Both the position numbers and the translations under genes were made by a program. Below the pieces are notes generated by a model. That model was not told the origin of the DNA. It was given only the letters and a program-made list of their open reading frames with translations, and ran no database searches. Source: Blastocrithidia nonstop (taxonomy: Eukaryota > Euglenozoa > Kinetoplastea > Trypanosomatida > Trypanosomatidae). Taken from it: a stretch of 64,000 bases of DNA. Positions within the stretch are counted from its first letter, which is position 1; each line of letters opens with the position of its first letter. The stretch spans positions 1 through 64,000 of the forward strand of contig JAQOTN010000047.1 of NCBI GenBank assembly GCA_028554745.1, read 5' to 3'. Of the stretch, positions 1-10,599 are shown one piece after another.

Positions 1-54
1 TGAGTAGTGCAAATGTTAATAGAAAACAAGTGATGGCACATAGCAGACCATACA

Positions 55-479
55 GTGTACACAAACAAGGATGACGACTATGATGCCATCATATACACTG
101 ATGCATCAAAGAGTGGTTGAGGTGCCATTGCAAAGTGGCATTGGAGTCGATGAGTACTTATCAACAAAGATGAGTGCATGATTTAAAATGCACTAATACT
201 CCACAATGTGAAGGTAATACAAACTACTTCACAGCACTGCACTCAGCACACGCAGAGCCACGAGCAATCATGATACTACTACAGTACTTAACTTTACACG
301 ATATTTATTCAATTATTTTAATGAAGATTGCAATCGTGACAGATCACTTCCCAATTGTGTTAGCACAACGTAAAGTAAATGGGTATGGTGGCATCGGCAG
401 AGGTTATGCTCTTAACAAGTTGTATGACTCACTAACAACCTTTATGTTCAATAACAAAATAGAGAATGTAAACAAATAA
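55..479 (+). pseudogene. VIPER/DIRS-like retroelement RNase H remnant
   Basis: Frame 1 gives an RNase H core, TDASKSGWGA (97-126), in which the Trp is a TGA. The TDAS..GWGA form is typical of RNase H in tyrosine-recombinase (DIRS/VIPER) elements. The reading then shifts frame between about 178 and 215, and frame 0 continues with HAEPRAIMILLQYL and, further on, VTDHFPIV..QRK and GGIGRG..LNKLYD, which fits the C-terminal half of such a domain. No reverse transcriptase is visible because the fragment starts at the window edge. The frameshift and the loss of all other domains mark it as dead. The assignment to VIPER rests on motif memory and is inference; RNase H itself is fairly secure. Confidence 0.5.
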
Positions 480-480
480 A

Positions 481-574
481 TTGAAGGGAAACAAGAACAA
501 GCAAATTGTTAAAGATGAAATTGTAATTGCATTCATTTCATCTTTACATTTGCATTTTATTAAATAATTTATTT
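481..574 (-). repeat. Stem-loop repeat, copy 1 (inverted)
   Basis: Reverse complement of the repeat at 733-854; the two form a large inverted pair separated by about 160 bases. The unit contains its own hairpin, with AAGATGAAAT pairing ATTTCATCTT around a 12-base loop and outer arms GCAAAT/ATTTGC. This copy immediately follows the RNase H remnant. Confidence 0.8.
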
Positions 575-732
575 GGTGTACCGCTATACGTTAGTGCTGT
601 TCATGAACTAAAGTCGACATATATTGATAAAGAGAACGCTCACTTATATAATATTAAAGTAATTAATTATTTATAAAACTAATGGGACTATGGGGGTGCC
701 AATGGCTGACACAGAAAATAAATATAATTATA

Positions 733-854
733 ATTATAAATAATAAATTATTTAATAACATGCAAATGTAAAGATGAAATGAATGCAATTACAATTTCAT
801 CTTTAACAATTTGCTTGTTCTTGTTTCCCTTTTAATTTGTTTATAGTTTAGCGA
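733..854 (+). repeat. Stem-loop repeat, copy 2
   Basis: Same unit as copies 1, 3 and 4: an AT-rich lead, the AAGATGAAAT hairpin, a GCTTGTTCTT tract, a run of pyrimidines and the end motif TAGTTTAGCGA. The GC-rich hairpin at 851-888 begins inside its right end. Confidence 0.8.
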
Positions 855-888
855 CAAAGCCATACCGGGCAGGGTCGTGGCGTGTCGC
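851..888 (+). repeat. GC-rich hairpin module, copy 1
   Basis: GCGACA at 851-856 pairs perfectly with TGTCGC at 883-888. Inside it GCCA pairs TGGC and ACC pairs GGT around a G-rich loop. It stands out sharply against 20-25% GC flanks. A second copy at 9381-9419 shares the interior and the downstream bases but not the left arm. It may be the conserved end of a non-autonomous element. Confidence 0.65.
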
Positions 889-1306
889 AATATAATTAGA
901 TATGTAAATACTTTTTATTCTGATTATTTTATATATCTATTGCATAAATTTACATTATGTTAATCGTAATTATGACCTTAATGCACTTATTTTAATATTA
1001 AAATAATATAAGATTAACAATTATTACAAAATATATTTGAGCTCTCACATAAATAAACAAATATATATAATTTTTAACAACCTCCCACCCTCCCTGCAAG
1101 AAGTTAAATAATTATCATGTATTAAAGATATAAGCACATTAAGTGTATATTAGAATTTAAATATTAAACTTTACTTCAGTGCAATCAAGTTTTATGATGT
1201 ATATGTATAAATATCAATGGAGTATATGTAATAAGACCAAATCAACAAGATAACATCAGTATTGAGTTGAATTTGAATAATTTTCTTTCTTTCCTCCCTC
1301 CCGTAC

Positions 1307-1577
1307 TACCATGTAGTTCATTTGCCTGGCTCTCAGAGTTAGAGACACTGATGTCTCGACTAGGGCTGCTGTTGGCCTGACCACAGGAAACCTAAATAAT
1401 TATATGAATTATAAATAATAAATTATTTGATAACATGCAAATGTAAAGATGAAATGAATGCAATTACAATTTCATCTTATAACAATGTGCTTGTTCTTTT
1501 TTTCCCCCTTTTACTTTATAGTTTAGCGAGTTCAGTGTCTTCAACTTGAGAGCCCCTAGCAAATGAACTACATGGTA
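1307..1577. mobile_element. MITE-like element with terminal inverted repeats
   Basis: The left end TACCATGTAGTTCATTTGC (from 1307) recurs as its reverse complement at the right end (to 1577). The similarity continues for about 50 bases through GGCTCTCA and GACACTGA with a few mismatches. The interior holds stem-loop repeat copy 3. The ends begin and finish with TA, compatible with a TA target site, though I cannot prove a duplication. No coding capacity is seen, so it would be non-autonomous. The left half is repeated at 9939-10025 without a matching right arm. Confidence 0.6.
1409..1529 (+). repeat. Stem-loop repeat, copy 3
   Basis: Third copy of the hairpin unit, inside the MITE-like element; it ends with TAGTTTAGCGA like the other forward copies. 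Confidence 0.8.
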
Positions 1578-1797
1578 TAACTTTGATGAGAAAATTGTAG
1601 TAAAACCATATATTTGATATAATTCATATTGACAATTTTTTTAACATTATTTTATATATTTGTTTAAAATTGATAAAAAGACTAAATAGTTGTTTCCATA
1701 TTTTATTTGTTGAGATAGAGCAGTTCTTAACTGATAAAATAATATATTTAAATAAATTTATTACTCAAATAATTGAAGCGTAAAAAAAAGCTAAGTA

Positions 1798-2248
1798 ATG
1801 TTCTCTTTCTATTGCAAGCTGTTTGTTATGTTCGTGTTGTTTGCCACTGTAATGTGCTATGCTAAGGTGACATCTGTTGAGTGTGTAAACTTTGAGAACG
1901 AGCCTTACTATTAAATTTTATGGAGGTTTTTACAACAGTGACATTCCAGTATGAACTAAAACGAAAAGTACCTTTTTATTTTGTACTACTGGTCAATCAA
2001 CCAATTACATCAGTAACGAAACTGTGCTTGAAATTTATGGTTCGTTCAATCCGTTTTACGATCACGAAGTGCATTTTTATTGTACAGAGCCGGGCTACAC
2101 AGGTCTGATGCCAAAATGCTCATTAACATCTATAAGTCGGGACTCGTTAAAATGCTCTATCACCAACGCCATACTAGTATAGTAAGAGGTGGATGCAGAT
2201 TGGTGGCTAATAAATAAAAACATGCTACAAGAGTTGCATATTGTGTAA
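1798..2248 (+). pseudogene. Frameshifted gene for a secreted Cys-containing protein
   Basis: From ATG 1798 the first frame encodes a clear signal peptide (MFSFYCKLFVMFVLFA...), followed by VTSVECVNFEN. Around 1890-1915 the sensible reading moves to the next frame. That frame gives GGFYNSDIPVWTKTK (Trp from TGA), then GSFNPFYDHEVHFYC and TEPGYTGLMPKC, finishing at TAA 2246-2248. The VHFYC..PGY..L pattern recalls a sushi/CCP module, but the similarity is weak. The product would be about 150 residues, secreted or surface-bound. A one-base indel, biological or a sequencing error, splits it. It sits among transposon remnants. I do not recognise the family. Confidence 0.4.
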
Positions 2249-3348
2249 GTGTTAACTGAATAAAATTTAATTTAATAATAGCTTTAAGTATAATCGTTAT
2301 TGATTTCATTTGAAAACACTGATATTGTGCAAAAAAAACCCATCCCTCTTATTTTATCTTTAAATTGTTTTCAGAGCACTAATATTTTGTAATTCAAAAT
2401 TGTGTGCTACGTTATAGCTCTAGTAAAAAATATAATGTTGAAAAATATTTTAGCGAATGTAAACAATAATAATCAATTACTATAGAGGTACGCATTTATA
2501 TTATTACAGTAATACTGTTAAAATCAACATTCAAGTATACAAGTGAAAAATTATTAAAATACCGTAGTTAAAAAATTCAACTTTCTTTCTTACTTTACTT
2601 GATAATATAAAATATTATACTCAATGATTAATCACTTCATTCTATTCATTAATTTTTTTATATTAGTTTCTTTACAATAGAGAAGTGGAGAATTGAAATA
2701 ATACAATAATCTTAAAAATAAGACCTAGACATAAAATATATAGCGGATACCAGCTTACATATTTAGTTGATGAAATCGGAGAGATGTGAATATGTTTTGT
2801 TTCACGAATTTTTAAATTATTTTATTCAATTGTATTAGATCAATGTGTTTACTTGCTTACGTTTAAATTTACTGATTTCTTTTTTTGTAAATTTGCAAAT
2901 TCATTTCATATTTTATTGTTAATTTTTAGATACGTCATTAACAAGTATTTTAATGATAAATAATTTTAAATTATGTATGTAAATATCTAAATCGCGTCGA
3001 TAAGTTCAGCAATTATATAAATTTTTTATAATTTTATTTTTGTTTTGAGCTATGTTTATTTTCAATATGTTAACTTTACGCAAAATTTTATCTGATGTAT
3101 ACAATATTTAATTTTGTTTATTATGATAATTATTCGATTTATTATGTTTTTTTTTATTTATAATAAATAATTTATGATTGATTGTGATGATTATGTTTGA
3201 TGCTGTTGATTTCAGAGTTCTTTAACTATTTTTATTACATGTAAACTGAATTTTATTAAATCTTAATTCCACTCTATTACCTTTTACCTTCATGTTATTG
3301 CTATTAAACAATTTACATGATTAATAAAATATATTTATTTTTATTTAA
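2249..3348. other. AT-rich spacer
   Basis: Long T- and A-rich stretch before the retroposon. I see no convincing gene, tRNA or repeat in it. Confidence 0.6.
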
Positions 3349-3430
3349 CCATGACGAAGCCGGCCACCTTAACGTGGTGTCATGGTGCATTACCTTCCTT
3401 TTGGAGGGGAAGCAAAGAGTCTGCAATCAT
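3349..3430 (+). ncRNA. Pr77-like 5' region: promoter and HDV-like ribozyme
   Basis: CCATGAC (3349-3355) pairs perfectly with GTCATGG (3379-3385) as a 7-bp P1. Between them CCAC pairs GTGG as P3. Downstream CCTTCC pairs GGAGGG (one G-U) around a TTTT loop as P4, followed by GGGAAGC. This is the layout of the L1Tc ribozyme, in which the first 77 bases act both as an internal promoter and as a self-cleaving HDV-like ribozyme that defines the 5' end. I could not place P2 confidently. Function in this copy is inference from structure and position. Confidence 0.7.
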
Positions 3431-3521
3431 AAGTTATGAGTTTACCGAGTTCATATCTTGATTGTAGGCTCAATGCTACGGCAAACTGGTGTAGGGTTGA
3501 GTTCGGTTCTATTCACCTGGA

Positions 3522-6500
3522 ATATTGATGACATTCGCACAACCCTACATTCACACGCGCCTGCGTGAGACGGCATCACTTGCATATTGGATTTCTGTTC
3601 GCAGTATACTTCGGCGCTGCGGTGATGTTCATTCAAATCCAGGTCCTATTATTCGAATAGCCCAGTGGTACTCTACTGGTCTATCGCTGGAGAAAAGACT
3701 CATGCTGGAGAAGTGAATTAAGGTGGAAGAGATGGATGTGTGTTTAATCGAAGAAACGCATTTCACTGTTGACGAGTGTAAATATTTTAATATCTGTAAT
3801 TTTTATCATTTTGGTAACGCCCGAACGGCTCATGGTGGTGGTACATCTATCTTGATTCGAAGTGGCATTGCGATAGTTCCAGGAGACTGTGGCATGGTAA
3901 ATAACATGTAACATGTAAGTGCAACAATAATAATTGGCGAAGCGCAACTTTTAGTAACCTCTGCTTATTTTGCGCACAAAAAGTACGTTACTGAACAGGC
4001 CCTAAACACATTAATTGCAGGAGTTCCAAACACTATTTCGTATATCATATTCGCAGACGTTAATGCACATCATCCCGACTGGGATTCTAATCATGTTGGC
4101 GATACGCAAGGACAATTATTAGCTTAATGATGTGCAGACAACTAATTTAATGTAGCAAATACCGGCGTTTAAACTTAGCGGAGAAACCCTAGCTCTAGCA
4201 GTGTTCCTACGCCAGACATAACGATTTATAAAAATTGTAAAAATAATGAAGTGGAAAGCAGCGTTCACACCAGTAAGCGACCATGCTTGAATACAATACT
4301 AAGCAAAAATCGGCACAGATACTCTACGCTCATCCGCAACGAGTAGAGCGAAACGGCTATTTTCCTGAAAACGTGCGAAATGAGCAGCATACAAGAAATT
4401 TATTAGAGAACACATAAGAGAAACTCTAACTGAATATCGGCGGGCAAAACGCAGAGTCAAATGAAGCAGAATTAACAGATTAAAAATGTAACTATAACAT
4501 AAAATTGCATAAAGATAGAATTGTATAATGTAAGGCATTGCTAGCAATCAAAGCAAACCATATAAAAACTCGGCATGTCAATCCAACTAAATATGGAACA
4601 TTAATAAATTGAAGTAATTTACTGATCCTTCTTTTACAATAATTACAAAATATATTATAAAAACACCAAAACAAAAACGAAAAAGTCTGATGCACTTGAA
4701 GATTTACTATCTAGAGAGTAAATTATTTAATACAAAAAATACAGCAAAAAGATGAACATTAAAATTACAAATTAAACACTAAATAAATAAAATGAACAGA
4801 AGTAAGAAAAATAAAATGACCAATATGACAAAATCATAAAAGATTTTACATGATATTTTTAATTCAAAAGTATAACTATACTCTCAATTAACTGATACTG
4901 AAATTACTAACTATAATAAAGTCAAGCAGCGCACAACTACAAATTACCTCAAAGAATCTATATCTTCAGCTATCCGCATGGGTACACGTAAGGCCGTCCC
5001 AAACGCGGTGGCCAAAACCCCACCCTTCTGGACATAAGAACTATCGGCATCATAAAAACAAATTTAACGCTCGACGAATGCAAAGGATAAAGAATAATTA
5101 ACATTTCGATTCCGAAAAGTATTTAAATAAACTGGATTAAGAAGATGAAAAGATCGATGTTCAACACTGTCCTCAAATGACAATAGCAGCTGGAATCTAT
5201 TAAATGCTTTATATACACCACGTCCAATGTCAACACCAGTAATGGTCAGGAGCTAAGCACCACTTTCACGAAAAGCACAAGCAAATGTAATAGCTCAAAT
5301 ATATTTGAAACGTTCCACAAAACATCCTAACGCACCAAATATTACTCTACCGCTGTTGCCCAAAAACTTAATTCATACTATCACTAAAGAATAATTAGAA
5401 GCAGCTATGAAATCATTACACTTATAATTCGCCCCAGGCCCAGACAATATTTATAGTTAATCATTGATTTACCTCCCTGAAGAAGGTAAATGAGCTTTAC
5501 TGAAAATATTTAACAGAAGCCTATTAACATGTGTAGTATCTAAAGCTTGAAAAGAATGAGTAATCATATCTTTACCAAAGCCCAAAAAACCCCCAAACGA
5601 CCCAGAATCATATCGTCCTATAACATTGACAAGTAACATGTGTAAATTAATGTAAAGAATATTAGCAAGACGTATTAAAGATAAAGTAGAAGATCCAATC
5701 CTGAGTAATCAAGCGGGTTTCCGTCCTAAGCGATCCACTGTAGATCCGTTGATGCACCTACTCTCTCTCATACAACAGCGTGGCTAATCGTAAAAAGTAG
5801 GTGCAATATACATCGACTATGCACGAGCTTTTGACTCGGTAGACCATTCCTGCATCATTAAGGCATTAGTCAAGACAGGTCTTAACCCATATATTATTCG
5901 CTGAATCAGCAACTTTCTGACACATCGAAAAGTTAGAGTAAAAGTCGCGAATAAATACTCGAAGGAAATGAGCTTCAGCTGTGGTGTACCACAAGGCTCT
6001 GTATTGGGACCACTACTATTTATCATCACTATAAACTCCCTTAGCAAAAGGTTAAATTCAATACATAATATATCACATGCATTTTTTGCTGATGACTTAA
6101 CAATCATAGCTCGAGGAGATACTGCAGAACAAGTCTAAAGATTATCACAAAATGGTCTCGATTGCATCAATTAGTGAAGTAAGTAAAATTATATGAGCAT
6201 CAACGAATCCAAAACAAATTACACTTTATTTGGCTGTCGCGCCCTTTCACCGATGTCTCTCACCCTAAATGGCTTTCAAATAAGTTAAGAAAGACACCCC
6301 AAACTACTAGGAGTTAATTTACAACTTATGAAAGGTACATCTGATCATGCGGCATGTGTGTTGTCAACTGCGAAACAGCGTCTCTTGAAACTGAAGGCAA
6401 TCTCTTCACCAACATGAGGCCCCAAACAAGGCACTTTACAATCTTTCTATTTGGCTTTGATATAAGCAAAACTACTTTACGGAGCAATTGTATGATGGTT

Positions 6501-8970
6501 TAAAGCAGCAAAAAGTACGAAACAAAATCTATAATCATTTCACGGTGATGCAGTAAGTGTCATAAGTGGAGTTTCCAAATAGTCTCATCATAATGACGTT
6601 TTGCAAGAAGCCCGTTTGATGTCACTAAACCAGACAGTCATCATATGAGCTATAGGATACTATTTGAAATGCAATCAAACCAATACTTACTTAAGATAGT
6701 GATCGCAACACATGTTTCCGTAAACGCACGAAATTCATTAATATCTAAGAGTCGTTTAAGAAGACTATGAGCGCATAGATACTGAGGATGTTTCATTACC
6801 ACATAATATTTTGTAATTGGCACGACGACCTTTCTTCAATAATAACACACCTAATAACGTAAAAGCTAACGACGTGATAGAAACTAAGAATAAAGCATGT
6901 TAAAACAGGGTTAAGAAGTTATAATTAAAATGTAAACACACTTTGTGAACTGATGGGTCAGTTACGACCGATGTAAAGTCTGGTGGAGCAGCCATTCTGT
7001 ATTACAAGTAAAAAGTAATATAAAGAAAATTAGTCCCGTGTGGACGCTTAGCATGTAGTTTCAGAACTTAATGCAATGCCATGTAAGCTGGATTAGCATT
7101 GTTAATAAAGCATTGATAAAGAATAAAAAGAGGTCGAACAATAGCAATATTTACAAATTCATTATCATTATTACAAGCCCTTAAGCCAGGTTCTAGTAAT
7201 GCAAATTAATTTGTCCTGAAATGCATATGATCGTTAATTCTACAATTAACCAAGATGAATATTTACCTGTCCTTTCACTTTGTTTTTGGTCATTATGGCA
7301 TAATGAAAAACGAATAAGTAGACAAATATACCAACAAAGCTGCAAACTTACAACAAATAGCTTCTGCGTGAACTACCGATATTATAACAACAATAATTAG
7401 AAGAAAAATTAAGAAATAATTACATTCTCTTTCCACACCCCCAACGCACAGACAAGTCCTATTAGGTCACAATAAAATGCCTAAGTAAAAGAGCTAACTG
7501 AATAGATTTACTCAATCATTAGTAAACCAATTTCGTTGTGGTGTGAGCCCACTATTTGGTTGAATGCATCGATACCATACATAAAGTATAAATCTGAAAT
7601 ACAGATGATGTTAATCACATAACAAAAAAAAGTTATAGAGTAAACATAGCACAATAGAGTATAAACGAACCTCAGAACTCTAATATCCTTATAACACAAT
7701 AACTGTAATAAGTCCATGAACCAACCAAATTATCTTTTGTATAACGAGCATCTAACTCATGCTTTTGCCCTATGTAATTCAAAGCTTACAAAAATCGATC
7801 AAATTTAGTGACACATTTGAGAAACGCACATTCGCTCCCACTGTGAAAATCAACACAGCTAGCTAGAGCGACACAATTTACCCCTACAATAGGAACGATT
7901 ATATGTTGTCCAGTTGACCAATGCTCGTTTAGCACGCGATAAAGTAAATAATTTACTGCTTACATGAAAGAAAGGCATGAAAACGTTTAAATAACACGAA
8001 AGAAAAGTAAAGTAAATTAATTACTATAGTAAAATCCAATAAGACAGAATGACAATGACCACTTTCAGATAGTAAATGTAACGTCTGTTCAACCTACAAT
8101 CAACATGTTACAATGTCTTAGATGCGAAAAAGTATTCTGTCAAGCTAGATCGTTGCGAGCTCATTGATGTTCAGCAGATAATGGTACACCTACTGATGAC
8201 TCAATGAACATTGACTAGCTTTAACACACTTCAACATTAACAATAACTACGTAACATGTTAGTCGGTAAAGTAGACCACATTAGAGAAACACGTGAAAAA
8301 CCGTCTAAACACACCCTGTAGCTGCATACTTTAGGCGACCCAGGTAGTAAGACAGCTAATAAATACTATTAGAAGCTGTACGTAGACGGAGAATGTAACA
8401 GGTTAACAGAAGAAAGGGTATAACTGTCTACACTGTCCTAAAACGTACATGACAAGTAGTAGTTTACAAAAACATATTTAGAGAGTACACCAGAATCAAA
8501 TTGTTACAAATGCTGATGTACTATCTGTACCATATATTTGCATCTCATTCTATATGCGGTATAGAACCAGAGCAGGGTTGTACCTGCATGTACAACGTCA
8601 TCACCTAACAAATACTGTAGGTCAGAAGATGCAATAAGATGGGTTTATGATAATGCTAAACTTTCCACGGCAACGGCTACGATGTCCATAATGCGGCAAA
8701 CTTTATATCACAGAACAGATACTACGACAGCATATAGTCAACGATATACATCGTTGTGGAGCAAACGTCAAGAAGCTACCGTGATTTAGAAAGTCAAACA
8801 TTGAAGAAACCCCTCTGCATCTCCTCATATGTCCAGCGTTAACGTAGGCAAGACAAAGACTCGCTTTCAAAAGCTGACACAAATACGAGTTACTTGATGA
8901 TTTGCGCGTTGCCACATTTTTGTACAGTGCACTCAAAATTTTACGTAGAAAACACCAACCCTCACGAACA
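3522..8970 (+). pseudogene. Retroposon polyprotein (2A, endonuclease, RT, RNase H, zinc finger)
   Basis: Visible parts in order. A 2A-like GDVHSNPGP (3621-3647) lies near the N-terminus. The endonuclease has EETHF, GGGTSILIRSG and IIFADVNAHHPDWD. The reverse transcriptase has FRPKRST, YIDYARAFDSVDH, VPQGSVLGPLLF and the catalytic FADD (6085-6096), then CINEWSKEN, where E is TAG (6172-6174) and TAA and W is TGA (6175-6177). The RNase H starts LWTDGSV with Trp from TGA (6946-6948). A CLRCEKVFC...H.C zinc finger begins near 8114, and ETPLHLLICP lies near 8800. The endonuclease is in frame 0, its SDH motif near 4270 needs a frame change, and the RT is in frame 1. The enzyme would nick target DNA and prime reverse transcription of the element's RNA. 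Frameshifts argue for a dead copy. Confidence 0.8.
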
Positions 8971-9360
8971 CTGAACGTCCAACTGTCATTTCAAACACCA
9001 CACATGACACGATGGGCGACATATTACCCTTACTTCGGTTTATTAGTTTTTACATTATAATAATACTTTTTCTCCTCTGTCTTCTTAGTATTCAGTTACA
9101 CTCGAAGATACATAGACAAGTCAAGTTTCGCATTTGCGTACACAAGAAAATTCACCTCATCTTTGTGCTCTACAACTCCGTGATATGTCCCATCCTGCAG
9201 CTGATGATCCGACTGCGGTTTTCTTTAAACCACCAAAGAAAAAATATACTTGAACAGAAAGCTGTGTGCACCTCTGCCCTTTCACGCGTGACGGTGGAAT
9301 GGTGTAAAAGAAAAAAAAAGAAAGCTGTATATCTGTATAATTATCAGTAAAAGAAGAAAG

Positions 9361-9938
9361 TAGCAAGTAATTTTGCTTTGTCTTACGAAGCCCTACCGGG
9401 CAGGGTCGTGGCATGTCGCAATATGATTAGATATGTGAATATTCCTTTCTCTAACATATTTGTTTTGCATTATCTTTGCTACGTGTATTATGTTAAGCTG
9501 CTTACTGATAACTTGAGTATTACTTTATCATAATTTATTCATTCTACTATATTAATTTAACTTGTTTAACACTGAAAGTAAGTAGATTGTTATTTACATT
9601 TAAAATAATTACACGTTCAAACAAACTTATTTTATCGAAACACCCACCCTCCCTATGTTATGTAAGTAATACTGATGATTTTGAGAGTAATTATATGTTC
9701 TAATAGAGATTATATACATAGTATTACAGTGGTTATTGAGTAACGAATTTTTGTTATTTAATTGTTTTGTCATATAAGTAATAGAAATAATGTTTTTAAA
9801 GTCGATAAACAAATATATTGACAACATAACGTTCTGAGATTTGATAAACATGTGTTAATAAGGAAACAGAGAGGTCAATTATAACATCTAATTAAGTTAT
9901 ATATTTTTTCATAATTTTCCGTCTCCTTCCCCCTCTAT
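9361..9938. other. 3' flank of the retroposon with repeat modules
   Basis: After the GC-rich hairpin the sequence is similar in layout to 889-1300: AT-rich, with a CCCACCCTCCCT tract (9642-9653) matching CCCACCCTCCCT at 1083. The two regions appear to be diverged copies of one element tail. No gene is seen. Confidence 0.55.
9381..9419 (+). repeat. GC-rich hairpin module, copy 2
   Basis: Shares TACCGGGCAGGGTCGTGGC and the following TGTCGCAATAT with 851-888. The left pairing arm is not conserved, so the outer stem is lost here. Confidence 0.65.
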
Positions 9939-10025
9939 TACCAAGTAGTTCATTTGCCTCATCACTCAGAGTTAGAGACACTGATGTCTCGACTAGGGGC
10001 TGCTGTTGGCCTGACCACAGGAAAC
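9939..10025 (+). repeat. Left half of the MITE-like element, second copy
   Basis: Matches 1307-1392 through GTAGTTCATTTGCC, GAGACACTGATGTCTCGAC and GGCTGCTGTTGGCCTGACC. It runs into stem-loop repeat copy 4, but no inverted right end follows. Confidence 0.75.
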
Positions 10026-10038
10026 TAAATAATTATTA

Positions 10039-10157
10039 TTATAAACAATAAATTATTTAATAACATGCAAATGTGAGATGAAATGAATGCAATTACACTT
10101 TCATCTTATAACAATTTGCTTGTTCTTTTTTCCCTCTTTTACTTTATAGTTTAGCGA
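10039..10157 (+). repeat. Stem-loop repeat, copy 4
   Basis: Fourth copy of the hairpin unit, ending in TTAGCGA; slightly diverged in the hairpin arms (one deletion, GTGAGATGAAAT). Confidence 0.75.
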
Positions 10158-10199
10158 CAATCTTTCCATAAAAATTGATTGTTATATAAACTATAGTTT

Positions 10200-10235
<36 letters not shown>

Positions 10236-10599
10236 AAAAGTTAATTAAACTACTTCATACAATGTAAATGTACAAGACGAAACAAATATATATAACGTAC
10301 TCATTTAAAGATAATTCCCTTGTTTGTTTTTTAAAACTTTTCTTTGTTGTCAAGTTCATAAAAATTTTATTTATTATCAGTTCAAATATAAAATTTCGTA
10401 TTCAACAGCATTCAAATTAATGTTTTATAAAAGCTTGGTATAAAGAGCTTCTCTTTACACCTTGGTATAATCAAAATTGTTATATCACAACCAAAGTGAT
10501 AAGTTCTAGATCAAACAATGTATCTCTTAATAATAGCAAGATAATATTTATCAGGCTAATTAGTAAGGTTAATGTATTTAATAGTTGAACGTTTCGTAG
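10158..10599. other. AT-rich spacer with (TA)n
   Basis: Contains a (TA)n microsatellite at about 10204-10232. No gene seen; it leads into the LYR-like gene. Confidence 0.6.

Larger units (their letters stand above)
3349..9360 (+). mobile_element. ingi/L1Tc-type non-LTR retroposon
   Basis: The element opens with the trypanosomatid retroposon hallmark GCCGGCCACCTTAACGTGGT, matching the Pr77 signature of L1Tc, ingi and related elements. One long coding region follows, with the order 2A-like peptide, AP-type endonuclease, reverse transcriptase, RNase H and C-terminal zinc finger, the architecture of L1Tc. The reading frame changes at least once (endonuclease in frame 0, reverse transcriptase in frame 1), so this copy is probably inactive. 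Its coding part uses TAA/TAG as Glu and TGA as Trp at conserved sites, so it has lived under the host code. The 3' end is uncertain: the boundary is set before the GC-rich module at 9381, but related repeat modules continue to about 10157. Confidence 0.85.
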
